64,000 nt of DNA from Sabellastarte sp. h YS-2021 (taxonomy: Eukaryota > Annelida > Polychaeta > Sabellida > Sabellidae). The notes beneath the pieces are model-generated. The model ran no database searches. It saw only the letters and a program-made list of their open reading frames with translations, and was not told the DNA's origin. Shown here one piece after another: positions 53,601-64,000 of the stretch (position 1 is the first letter of the stretch; every line of letters begins with the position of its first letter). The position numbers and the translations under genes were made by a program. The stretch spans positions 46,195,293 through 46,259,292 of the forward strand of contig OZ024927.1 in the NCBI GenBank assembly GCA_964017235.1. Direction: 5' to 3'.

Positions 53601-56600
53601 GCTGAGACACTGGCCCACTAATATTTGAAAGACGTTAATTTTTCGCATTCTATGGCTCTGTATCTCCTCAAACTCACCCAAAGTGACCACTTATGAGATT
53701 CCAAGTGCATAGGACTGACGAGTCAGTCACAATTGAGTCACCTTGCTATGGATTAATGAAATGTGCAGGCTGAGACACTGACCCACTAATATTTGAAAGA
53801 CGTTAATTTTTCACATTCTATGGCTCTGTATCTCCTCAAACTCACCCAAATTGACCACTTATGAGATTCCAAGTGCATAGGACTGACGAGTCAGTCACAA
53901 TTGAGTCACCTTGCTATGGATTAATGAAATGTGCAGGCTGAGACACTGACCCACTAATATTTGAAAGACGTTAATTTTTCACATTCTATGGCTCTGTATC
54001 TCCTCAAACTCACCCAAATTGACCACTTATGAGATTCCAAGTGCATAGGACTGACGAGTCAGTCACAATTGAGTCACCTTGCTATGGATTAATGAAATGT
54101 GCAAGCTGAGACACTGGCCCCGTAATATTTGAAAGACGTTAATTTTTCGCATTCTATGGCTCTGTATCTCCTCAAACTCACCCAAATTGACCACTTATGA
54201 GATTCCAAGTGCATAGGACTGACGAGTCAGTCACAATTGAGTCACCTTGCTATGGATTAATGAAATGTGCAGGCTGAGACACTGACCCACTAATATTTGA
54301 AAGACGTTAATTTTTCCCATTCTATGGCGCTGTATCTCCTCAAACTCACCCAAATTGACCACTTATGAGATTCCAAGTGCATAGGACTGACGAGTCAGTC
54401 ACAATTGAGTCACCTTGCTATGGATTAATGAAATGTGCAAGCTGAGACACTGGCCCACTAATATTTGAAAGACGTTAATTTTTCGCATTCTATGGCTCTG
54501 TATCTCCTCAAACTCACCCAAAGTGACCACTTATGAGATTCCAAGTGCATAGGACTGACGAGTCAGTCACAATTGAGTCACCTTGCTATGGATTAATGAA
54601 ATGTGCAGGCTGAGACACTGACCCACTAATATTTGAAAGACGTTAATTTTTCACATTCTATGGCTCTGTATCTCCTCAAACTCACCCAAATTGACCACTT
54701 ATGAGATTCCAAGTGCATAGGACTGACGAGTCAGTCACAATTGAGTCACCTTGCTATGGATTAATGAAATGTGCAGGCTGAGACACTGACCCACTAATAT
54801 TTGAAAGACGTTAATTTTTCACATTCTATGGCTCTGTATCTCCTCAAACTCACCCAAATTGACCACTTATGAGATTCCAAGTGCATAGGACTGACGAGTC
54901 AGTCACAATTGAGTCACCTTGCTATGGATTAATGAAATGTGCAGGCTGAGACACTGACCCACTAATATTTGAAAGACGTTAATTTTTCACATTCTATGGC
55001 TCTGTATCTCCTCAAACTCACCCAAATTGACCACTTATGAGATTCCAAGTGCATAGGACTGACAAGTCAGTCACAATTGAGTCACCTTGCTATGGATTAA
55101 TGAAATGTGCAAGCTGAGACACTGGCCCCGTAATATTTGAAAGACGTTAATTTTTCCCATTCTATGGCTCTGTATCTCCTCAAACTCACCCAAATTGACC
55201 ACTTATGAGATTCCAAGTGCATAGGACTGACGAGTCAGTCACAATTGAGTCACCTTGCTATGGATTAATGAAATGTGCAGGCTGAGACACTGACCCACTA
55301 ATATTTGAAAGACGTTAATTTTTCCCATTCTATGGCGCTGTATCTCCTCAAACTCACCCAAATTGACCACTTATGAGATTCCAAGTGCATAGGACTGACG
55401 AGTCAGTCACAATTGAGTCACCTTGCTATGGATTAATGAAATGTGCAGGCTGAGACACTGACCCACTAATATTTGAAAGACGTTAATTTTTCCCATTCTA
55501 TGGCGCTGTATCTCCTCAAACTCACCCAAATTGACCACTTATGAGATTCCAAGTGCATAGGACTGACGAGTCAGTCACAATTGAGTCACCTTGCTATGGA
55601 TTAATGAAATGTGCAAGCTGAGACACTGGCCCACTAATATTTGAAAGACGTTAATTTTTCGCATTCTATGGCTCTGTATCTCCTCAAACTCACCCAAAGT
55701 GACCACTTATGAGATTCCAAGTGCATAGGACTGACGAGTCAGTCACAATTGAGTCACCTTGCTATGGATTAATGAAATGTGCAGGCTGAGACACTGACCC
55801 ACTAATATTTGAAAGACGTTAATTTTTCACATTCTATGGCTCTGTATCTCCTCAAACTCACCCAAATTGACCACTTATGAGATTCCAAGTGCATAGGACT
55901 GACGAGTCAGTCACAATTGAGTCACCTTGCTATGGATTAATGAAATGTGCAGGCTGAGACACTGACCCACTAATATTTGAAAGACGTTAATTTTTCACAT
56001 TCTATGGCTCTGTATCTCCTCAAACTCACCCAAATTGACCACTTATGAGATTCCAAGTGCATAGGACTGACGAGTCAGTCACAATTGAGTCACCTTGCTA
56101 TGGATTAATGAAATGTGCAAGCTGAGACACTGGCCCCGTAATATTTGAAAGACGTTAATTTTTCGCATTCTATGGCTCTGTATCTCCTCAAACTCACCCA
56201 AAGTGACCACTTATGAGATTCCAAGTGCATAGGACTGACGAGTCAGTCACAATTGAGTCACCTTGCTATGGATTAATGAAATGTGCAAGCTGAGACACAT
56301 GGCCCCGTAATATTTGAAAGACGTTAATTTTTCGCATTCTATGGCTCTGTATCTCCTCAAACTCACCCAAAGTGACCACTTATGAGATTCCAAGTGCATA
56401 GGACTGACGAGTCAGTCACAATTGAGTCACCTTGCTATGGATTAATGAAATGTGCAGGCTGAGACACTGACCCACTAATATTTGAAAGACGTTAATTTTT
56501 CCCATTCTATGGCGCTGTATCTCCTCAAACTCACCCAAATTGACCACTTATGAGATTCCAAGTGCATAGGACTGACGAGTCAGTCACAATTGAGTCACCT

Positions 56601-59600
56601 TGCTATGGATTAATGAAATGTGCAAGCTGAGACACTGGCCCACTAATATTTGAAAGACGTTAATTTTTCGCATTCTATGGCTCTGTATCTCCTCAAACTC
56701 ACCCAAAGTGACCACTTATGAGATTCCAAGTGCATAGGACTGACGAGTCAGTCACAATTGAGTCACCTTGCTATGGATTAATGAAATGTGCAGGCTGAGA
56801 CACTGACCCACTAATATTTGAAAGACGTTAATTTTTCCCATTCTATGGCGCTGTATCTCCTCAAACTCACCCAAATTGACCACTTATGAGATTCCAAGTG
56901 CATAGGACTGACGAGTCAGTCACAATTGAGTCACCTTGCTATGGATTAATGAAATGTGCAAGCTGAGACACTGGCCCACTAATATTTGAAAGACGTTAAT
57001 TTTTCGCATTCTATGGCTCTGTATCTCCTCAAACTCACCCAAAGTGACCACTTATGAGATTCCAAGTGCATAGGACTGACGAGTCAGTCACAATTGAGTC
57101 ACCTTGCTATGGATTAATGAAATGTGCAGGCTGAGACACTGACCCACTAATATTTGAAAGACGTTAATTTTTCACATTCTATGGCTCTGTATCTCCTCAA
57201 ACTCACCCAAATTGACCACTTATGAGATTCCAAGTGCATAGGACTGACAAGTCAGTCACAATTGAGTCACCTTGCTATGGATTAATGAAATGTGCAAGCT
57301 GAGACACTGGCCCCGTAATATTTGAAAGACGTTAATTTTTCGCATTCTATGGCTCTGTATCTCCTCAAACTCACCCAAATTGACCACTTATGAGATTCCA
57401 AGTGCATAGGACTGACGAGTCAGTCACAATTGAGTCACCTTGCTATGGATTAATGAAATGTGCAGGCTGAGACACTGACCCACTAATATTTGAAAGACGT
57501 TAATTTTTCCCATTCTATGGCGCTGTATCTCCTCAAACTCACCCAAATTGACCACTTATGAGATTCCAAGTGCATAGGACTGACGAGTCAGTCACAATTG
57601 AGTCACCTTGCTATGGATTAATGAAATGTGCAAGCTGAGACACTGGCCCACTAATATTTGAAAGACGTTAATTTTTCGCATTCTATGGCTCTGTATCTCC
57701 TCAAACTCACCCAAAGTGACCACTTATGAGATTCCAAGTGCATAGGACTGACGAGTCAGTCACAATTGAGTCACCTTGCTATGGATTAATGAAATGTGCA
57801 GGCTGAGACACTGACCCACTAATATTTGAAAGACGTTAATTTTTCACATTCTATGGCTCTGTATCTCCTCAAACTCACCCAAATTGACCACTTATGAGAT
57901 TCCAAGTGCATAGGACTGACGAGTCAGTCACAATTGAGTCACCTTGCTATGGATTAATGAAATGTGCAGGCTGAGACACTGACCCACTAATATTTGAAAG
58001 ACGTTAATTTTTCACATTCTATGGCTCTGTATCTCCTCAAACTCACCCAAATTGACCACTTATGAGATTCCAAGTGCATAGGACTGACGAGTCAGTCACA
58101 ATTGAGTCACCTTGCTATGGATTAATGAAATGTGCAGGCTGAGACACTGACCCACTAATATTTGAAAGACGTTAATTTTTCACATTCTATGGCTCTGTAT
58201 CTCCTCAAACTCACCCAAATTGACCACTTATGAGATTCCAAGTGCATAGGACTGACGAGTCAGTCACAATTGAGTCACCTTGCTATGGATTAATGAAATG
58301 TGCAAGCTGAGACACTGGCCCCGTAATATTTGAAAGACGTTAATTTTTCGCATTCTATGGCTCTGTATCTCCTCAAACTCACCCAAATTGACCACTTATG
58401 AGATTCCAAGTGCATAGGACTGACGAGTCAGTCACAATTGAGTCACCTTGCTATGGATTAATGAAATGTGCAGGCTGAGACACTGACCCACTAATATTTG
58501 AAAGACGTTAATTTTTCCCATTCTATGGCGCTGTATCTCCTCAAACTCACCCAAATTGACCACTTATGAGATTCCAAGTGCATAGGACTGACGAGTCAGT
58601 CACAATTGAGTCACCTTGCTATGGATTAATGAAATGTGCAAGCTGAGACACTGGCCCACTAATATTTGAAAGACGTTAATTTTTCGCATTCTATGGCTCT
58701 GTATCTCCTCAAACTCACCCAAAGTGACCACTTATGAGATTCCAAGTGCATAGGACTGACGAGTCAGTCACAATTGAGTCACCTTGCTATGGATTAATGA
58801 AATGTGCAGGCTGAGACACTGACCCACTAATATTTGAAAGACGTTAATTTTTCACATTCTATGGCTCTGTATCTCCTCAAACTCACCCAAATTGACCACT
58901 TATGAGATTCCAAGTGCATAGGACTGACGAGTCAGTCACAATTGAGTCACCTTGCTATGGATTAATGAAATGTGCAGGCTGAGACACTGACCCACTAATA
59001 TTTGAAAGACGTTAATTTTTCACATTCTATGGCTCTGTATCTCCTCAAACTCACCCAAATTGACCACTTATGAGATTCCAAGTGCATAGGACTGACGAGT
59101 CAGTCACAATTGAGTCACCTTGCTATGGATTAATGAAATGTGCAGGCTGAGACACTGACCCACTAATATTTGAAAGACGTTAATTTTTCACATTCTATGG
59201 CTCTGTATCTCCTCAAACTCACCCAAATTGACCACTTATGAGATTCCAAGTGCATAGGACTGACAAGTCAGTCACAATTGAGTCACCTTGCTATGGATTA
59301 ATGAAATGTGCAAGCTGAGACACTGGCCCCGTAATATTTGAATGACGTTAATTTTTCCCATTCTATGGCTCTGTATCTCCTCAAACTCACCCAAATTGAC
59401 CACTTATGAGATTCCAAGTGCATAGGACTGACGAGTCAGTCACAATTGAGTCACCTTGCTATGGATTAATGAAATGTGCAGGCTGAGACACTGACCCACT
59501 AATATTTGAAAGACGTTAATTTTTCCCATTCTATGGCGCTGTATCTCCTCAAACTCACCCAAATTGACCACTTATGAGATTCCAAGTGCATAGGACTGAC

Positions 59601-62600
59601 GAGTCAGTCACAATTGAGTCACCTTGCTATGGATTAATGAAATGTGCAGGCTGAGACACTGACCCACTAATATTTGAAAGACGTTAATTTTTCCCATTCT
59701 ATGGCGCTGTATCTCCTCAAACTCACCCAAATTGACCACTTATGAGATTCCAAGTGCATAGGACTGACGAGTCAGTCACAATTGAGTCACCTTGCTATGG
59801 ATTAATGAAATGTGCAAGCTGAGACACTGGCCCACTAATATTTGAAAGACGTTAATTTTTCGCATTCTATGGCTCTGTATCTCCTCAAACTCACCCAAAG
59901 TGACCACTTATGAGATTCCAAGTGCATAGGACTGACGAGTCAGTCACAATTGAGTCACCTTGCTATGGATTAATGAAATGTGCAGGCTGAGACACTGACC
60001 CACTAATATTTGAAAGACGTTAATTTTTCCCATTCTATGGCGCTGTATCTCCTCAAACTCACCCAAATTGACCACTTATGAGATTCCAAGTGCATAGGAC
60101 TGACGAGTCAGTCACAATTGAGTCACCTTGCTATGGATTAATGAAATGTGCAGGCTGAGACACTGACCCACTAATATTTGAAAGACGTTAATTTTTCCCA
60201 TTCTATGGCGCTGTATCTCCTCAAACTCACCCAAATTGACCACTTATGAGATTCCAAGTGCATAGGACTGACGAGTCAGTCACAATTGAGTCACCTTGCT
60301 ATGGATTAATGAAATGTGCAAGCTGAGACACTGGCCCACTAATATTTGAAAGACGTTAATTTTTCGCATTCTATGGCTCTGTATCTCCTCAAACTCACCC
60401 AAAGTGACCACTTATGAGATTCCAAGTGCATAGGACTGACGAGTCAGTCACAATTGAGTCACCTTGCTATGGATTAATGAAATGTGCAGGCTGAGACACT
60501 GACCCACTAATATTTGAAAGACGTTAATTTTTCACATTCTATGGCTCTGTATCTCCTCAAACTCACCCAAATTGACCACTTATGAGATTCCAAGTGCATA
60601 GGACTGACGAGTCAGTCACAATTGAGTCACCTTGCTATGGATTAATGAAATGTGCAGGCTGAGACACTGACCCACTAATATTTGAAAGACGTTAATTTTT
60701 CACATTCTATGGCTCTGTATCTCCTCAAACTCACCCAAATTGACCACTTATGAGATTCCAAGTGCATAGGACTGACGAGTCAGTCACAATTGAGTCACCT
60801 TGCTATGGATTAATGAAATGTGCAAGCTGAGACACTGGCCCCGTAATATTTGAAAGACGTTAATTTTTCGCATTCTATGGCTCTGTATCTCCTCAAACTC
60901 ACCCAAATTGACCACTTATGAGATTCCAAGTGCATAGGACTGACGAGTCAGTCACAATTGAGTCACCTTGCTATGGATTAATGAAATGTGCAGGCTGAGA
61001 CACTGACCCACTAATATTTGAAAGACGTTAATTTTTCCCATTCTATGGCGCTGTATCTCCTCAAACTCACCCAAATTGACCACTTATGAGATTCCAAGTG
61101 CATAGGACTGACGAGTCAGTCACAATTGAGTCACCTTGCTATGGATTAATGAAATGTGCAAGCTGAGACACTGGCCCACTAATATTTGAAAGACGTTAAT
61201 TTTTCGCATTCTATGGCTCTGTATCTCCTCAAACTCACCCAAAGTGACCACTTATGAGATTCCAAGTGCATAGGACTGACGAGTCAGTCACAATTGAGTC
61301 ACCTTGCTATGGATTAATGAAATGTGCAGGCTGAGACACTGACCCACTAATATTTGAAAGACGTTAATTTTTCACATTCTATGGCTCTGTATCTCCTCAA
61401 ACTCACCCAAATTGACCACTTATGAGATTCCAAGTGCATAGGACTGACGAGTCAGTCACAATTGAGTCACCTTGCTATGGATTAATGAAATGTGCAGGCT
61501 GAGACACTGACCCACTAATATTTGAAAGACGTTAATTTTTCACATTCTATGGCTCTGTATCTCCTCAAACTCACCCAAATTGACCACTTATGAGATTCCA
61601 AGTGCATAGGACTGACGAGTCAGTCACAATTGAGTCACCTTGCTATGGATTAATGAAATGTGCAGGCTGAGACACTGACCCACTAATATTTGAAAGACGT
61701 TAATTTTTCACATTCTATGGCTCTGTATCTCCTCAAACTCACCCAAATTGACCACTTATGAGATTCCAAGTGCATAGGACTGACAAGTCAGTCACAATTG
61801 AGTCACCTTGCTATGGATTAATGAAATGTGCAGGCTGAGACACTGGCCCCGTAATATTTGAAAGACGTTAATTTTTCCCATTCTATGGCTCTGTATCTCC
61901 TCAAACTCACCCAAATTGACCACTTATGAGATTCCAAGTGCATAGGACTGACGAGTCAGTCACAATTGAGTCACCTTGCTATGGATTAATGAAATGTGCA
62001 GGCTGAGACACTGACCCACTAATATTTGAAAGACGTTAATTTTTCCCATTCTATGGCGCTGTATCTCCTCAAACTCACCCAAATTGACCACTTATGAGAT
62101 TCCAAGTGCATAGGACTGACGAGTCAGTCACAATTGAGTCACCTTGCTATGGATTAATGAAATGTGCAGGCTGAGACACTGACCCACTAATATTTGAAAG
62201 ACGTTAATTTTTCCCATTCTATGGCGCTGTATCTCCTCAAACTCACCCAAATTGACCACTTATGAGATTCCAAGTGCATAGGACTGACGAGTCAGTCACA
62301 ATTGAGTCACCTTGCTATGGATTAATGAAATGTGCAAGCTGAGACACTGGCCCACTAATATTTGAAAGACGTTAATTTTTCGCATTCTATGGCTCTGTAT
62401 CTCCTCAAACTCACCCAAAGTGACCACTTATGAGATTCCAAGTGCATAGGACTGACGAGTCAGTCACAATTGAGTCACCTTGCTATGGATTAATGAAATG
62501 TGCAGGCTGAGACACTGACCCACTAATATTTGAAAGACGTTAATTTTTCACATTCTATGGCTCTGTATCTCCTCAAACTCACCCAAATTGACCACTTATG

Positions 62601-64000
62601 AGATTCCAAGTGCATAGGACTGACGAGTCAGTCACAATTGAGTCACCTTGCTATGGATTAATGAAATGTGCAGGCTGAGACACTGACCCACTAATATTTG
62701 AAAGACGTTAATTTTTCACATTCTATGGCTCTGTATCTCCTCAAACTCACCCAAATTGACCACTTATGAGATTCCAAGTGCATAGGACTGACGAGTCAGT
62801 CACAATTGAGTCACCTTGCTATGGATTAATGAAATGTGCAAGCTGAGACACTGGCCCCGTAATATTTGAAAGACGTTAATTTTTCGCATTCTATGGCTCT
62901 GTATCTCCTCAAACTCACCCAAAGTGACCACTTATGAGATTCCAAGTGCATAGGACTGACGAGTCAGTCACAATTGAGTCACCTTGCTATGGATTAATGA
63001 AATGTGCAAGCTGAGACACATGGCCCCGTAATATTTGAAAGACGTTAATTTTTCGCATTCTATGGCTCTGTATCTCCTCAAACTCACCCAAAGTGACCAC
63101 TTATGAGATTCCAAGTGCATAGGACTGACGAGTCAGTCACAATTGAGTCACCTTGCTATGGATTAATGAAATGTGCAGGCTGAGACACTGACCCACTAAT
63201 ATTTGAAAGACGTTAATTTTTCCCATTCTATGGCGCTGTATCTCCTCAAACTCACCCAAATTGACCACTTATGAGATTCCAAGTGCATAGGACTGACGAG
63301 TCAGTCACAATTGAGTCACCTTGCTATGGATTAATGAAATGTGCAAGCTGAGACACTGGCCCACTAATATTTGAAAGACGTTAATTTTTCGCATTCTATG
63401 GCTCTGTATCTCCTCAAACTCACCCAAAGTGACCACTTATGAGATTCCAAGTGCATAGGACTGACGAGTCAGTCACAATTGAGTCACCTTGCTATGGATT
63501 AATGAAATGTGCAGGCTGAGACACTGACCCACTAATATTTGAAAGACGTTAATTTTTCCCATTCTATGGCGCTGTATCTCCTCAAACTCACCCAAATTGA
63601 CCACTTATGAGATTCCAAGTGCATAGGACTGACGAGTCAGTCACAATTGAGTCACCTTGCTATGGATTAATGAAATGTGCAAGCTGAGACACTGGCCCAC
63701 TAATATTTGAAAGACGTTAATTTTTCGCATTCTATGGCTCTGTATCTCCTCAAACTCACCCAAAGTGACCACTTATGAGATTCCAAGTGCATAGGACTGA
63801 CGAGTCAGTCACAATTGAGTCACCTTGCTATGGATTAATGAAATGTGCAGGCTGAGACACTGACCCACTAATATTTGAAAGACGTTAATTTTTCACATTC
63901 TATGGCTCTGTATCTCCTCAAACTCACCCAAATTGACCACTTATGAGATTCCAAGTGCATAGGACTGACAAGTCAGTCACAATTGAGTCACCTTGCTATG
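50649..64000. repeat. 168-bp satellite array with 6,721-bp higher-order repeat
   Basis: About 79 head-to-tail monomers; gaccacttatgag starts at 50661, 50829, 50997 and so on in 168-bp steps. Monomers differ at a few fixed sites (aaagt/aaatt; gacgag/gacaag; caggctg/caagctg; gacccac/ggcccac/ggccccgt; ttccc/ttcgc/ttcac; ggcgct/ggctct). Two rare markers, atgacgtt in place of agacgtt and acacatgg with one extra base, recur exactly 6,721 bp apart (52621 and 59342; 56295 and 63016), so the higher-order unit is 40 monomers. Every monomer carries the palindrome gactgac-ga-gtcagtc (or the aa variant) and TGAGTCA. It runs off the right edge. Likely constitutive heterochromatin, possibly centromeric; that is inference. 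Confidence 0.97.

Noticed and set aside
50649..64000. CRISPR-like array of regular repeats
   Set aside because: There are no unique spacers; the whole 168-bp unit is repeated, and the sequence is eukaryotic.

Overview
This is a eukaryotic, gene-poor window. It is AT-rich and made almost entirely of satellites, transposons and their remains. The mix suggests a marine invertebrate, most likely a bivalve mollusc: non-coding elements with tandem-repeat cores (the 'pearl'/Helentron type known from oysters and clams), tRNA-derived SINEs, a DIRS-like tyrosine-recombinase retroelement, LINEs and a Polinton-type element. The species call is inference; nothing here identifies it directly.

Layout. 1-13.7 kb: four different tandem arrays (units 155, 147, 133/168 and 158 bp), each ending in similar non-coding flanks that close with a short hairpin and an AT-rich tail; some are nested inside others. 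13.7-16.3 kb: fragments of a LINE split by another hairpin-ended insert, then little. 16.3-21.9 kb: a second, older block of the 155-bp array, broken by at least five insertions (a TIR element, a hAT MITE, a SINE, a hairpin-ended element carrying a 168-bp-type array, and a TA-flanked MITE). 22.3-22.9 kb: two 221-bp palindromic MITEs.

24,529-31,452 is the most interesting part. It is a 6.9-kb element with 179-bp terminal inverted repeats that I read as identical, starting AG and ending CT, with a 6-bp target duplication TTTATG: the end structure of Polinton/Maverick elements. It carries an A32/FtsK-type packaging ATPase with zinc fingers (broken by one frameshift), a lysine-rich nucleoprotein-like protein, a 68-residue protein, a protein with a conserved CxxC...H.C motif, and a BIR (IAP-like) protein lacking one zinc ligand. 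I see no DNA polymerase, integrase, protease or capsid gene. A second inverted repeat of about 380 bp is nested inside it, with a broken copy of the 68-residue gene in its left arm. It looks like a compact element moved in trans, possibly a satellite of an autonomous Polinton or adintovirus.

31.5-41.3 kb: SINE copies, the last three exons of an unrecognised host gene (33,955-35,152, minus strand, all phase 1), a TIR MITE, and a decayed DIRS-like element. 42.2-48.1 kb: two 5'-truncated LINEs on the minus strand, one carrying a SINE with an 11-bp target duplication, the other (L1/Tx1-like) flanked by a 15-bp duplication. 48.5-50.3 kb: two more TIR elements and GC-rich repeats. 50,649-64,000 is one unbroken 168-bp satellite array of about 79 monomers, with a higher-order repeat of 6,721 bp (40 monomers).
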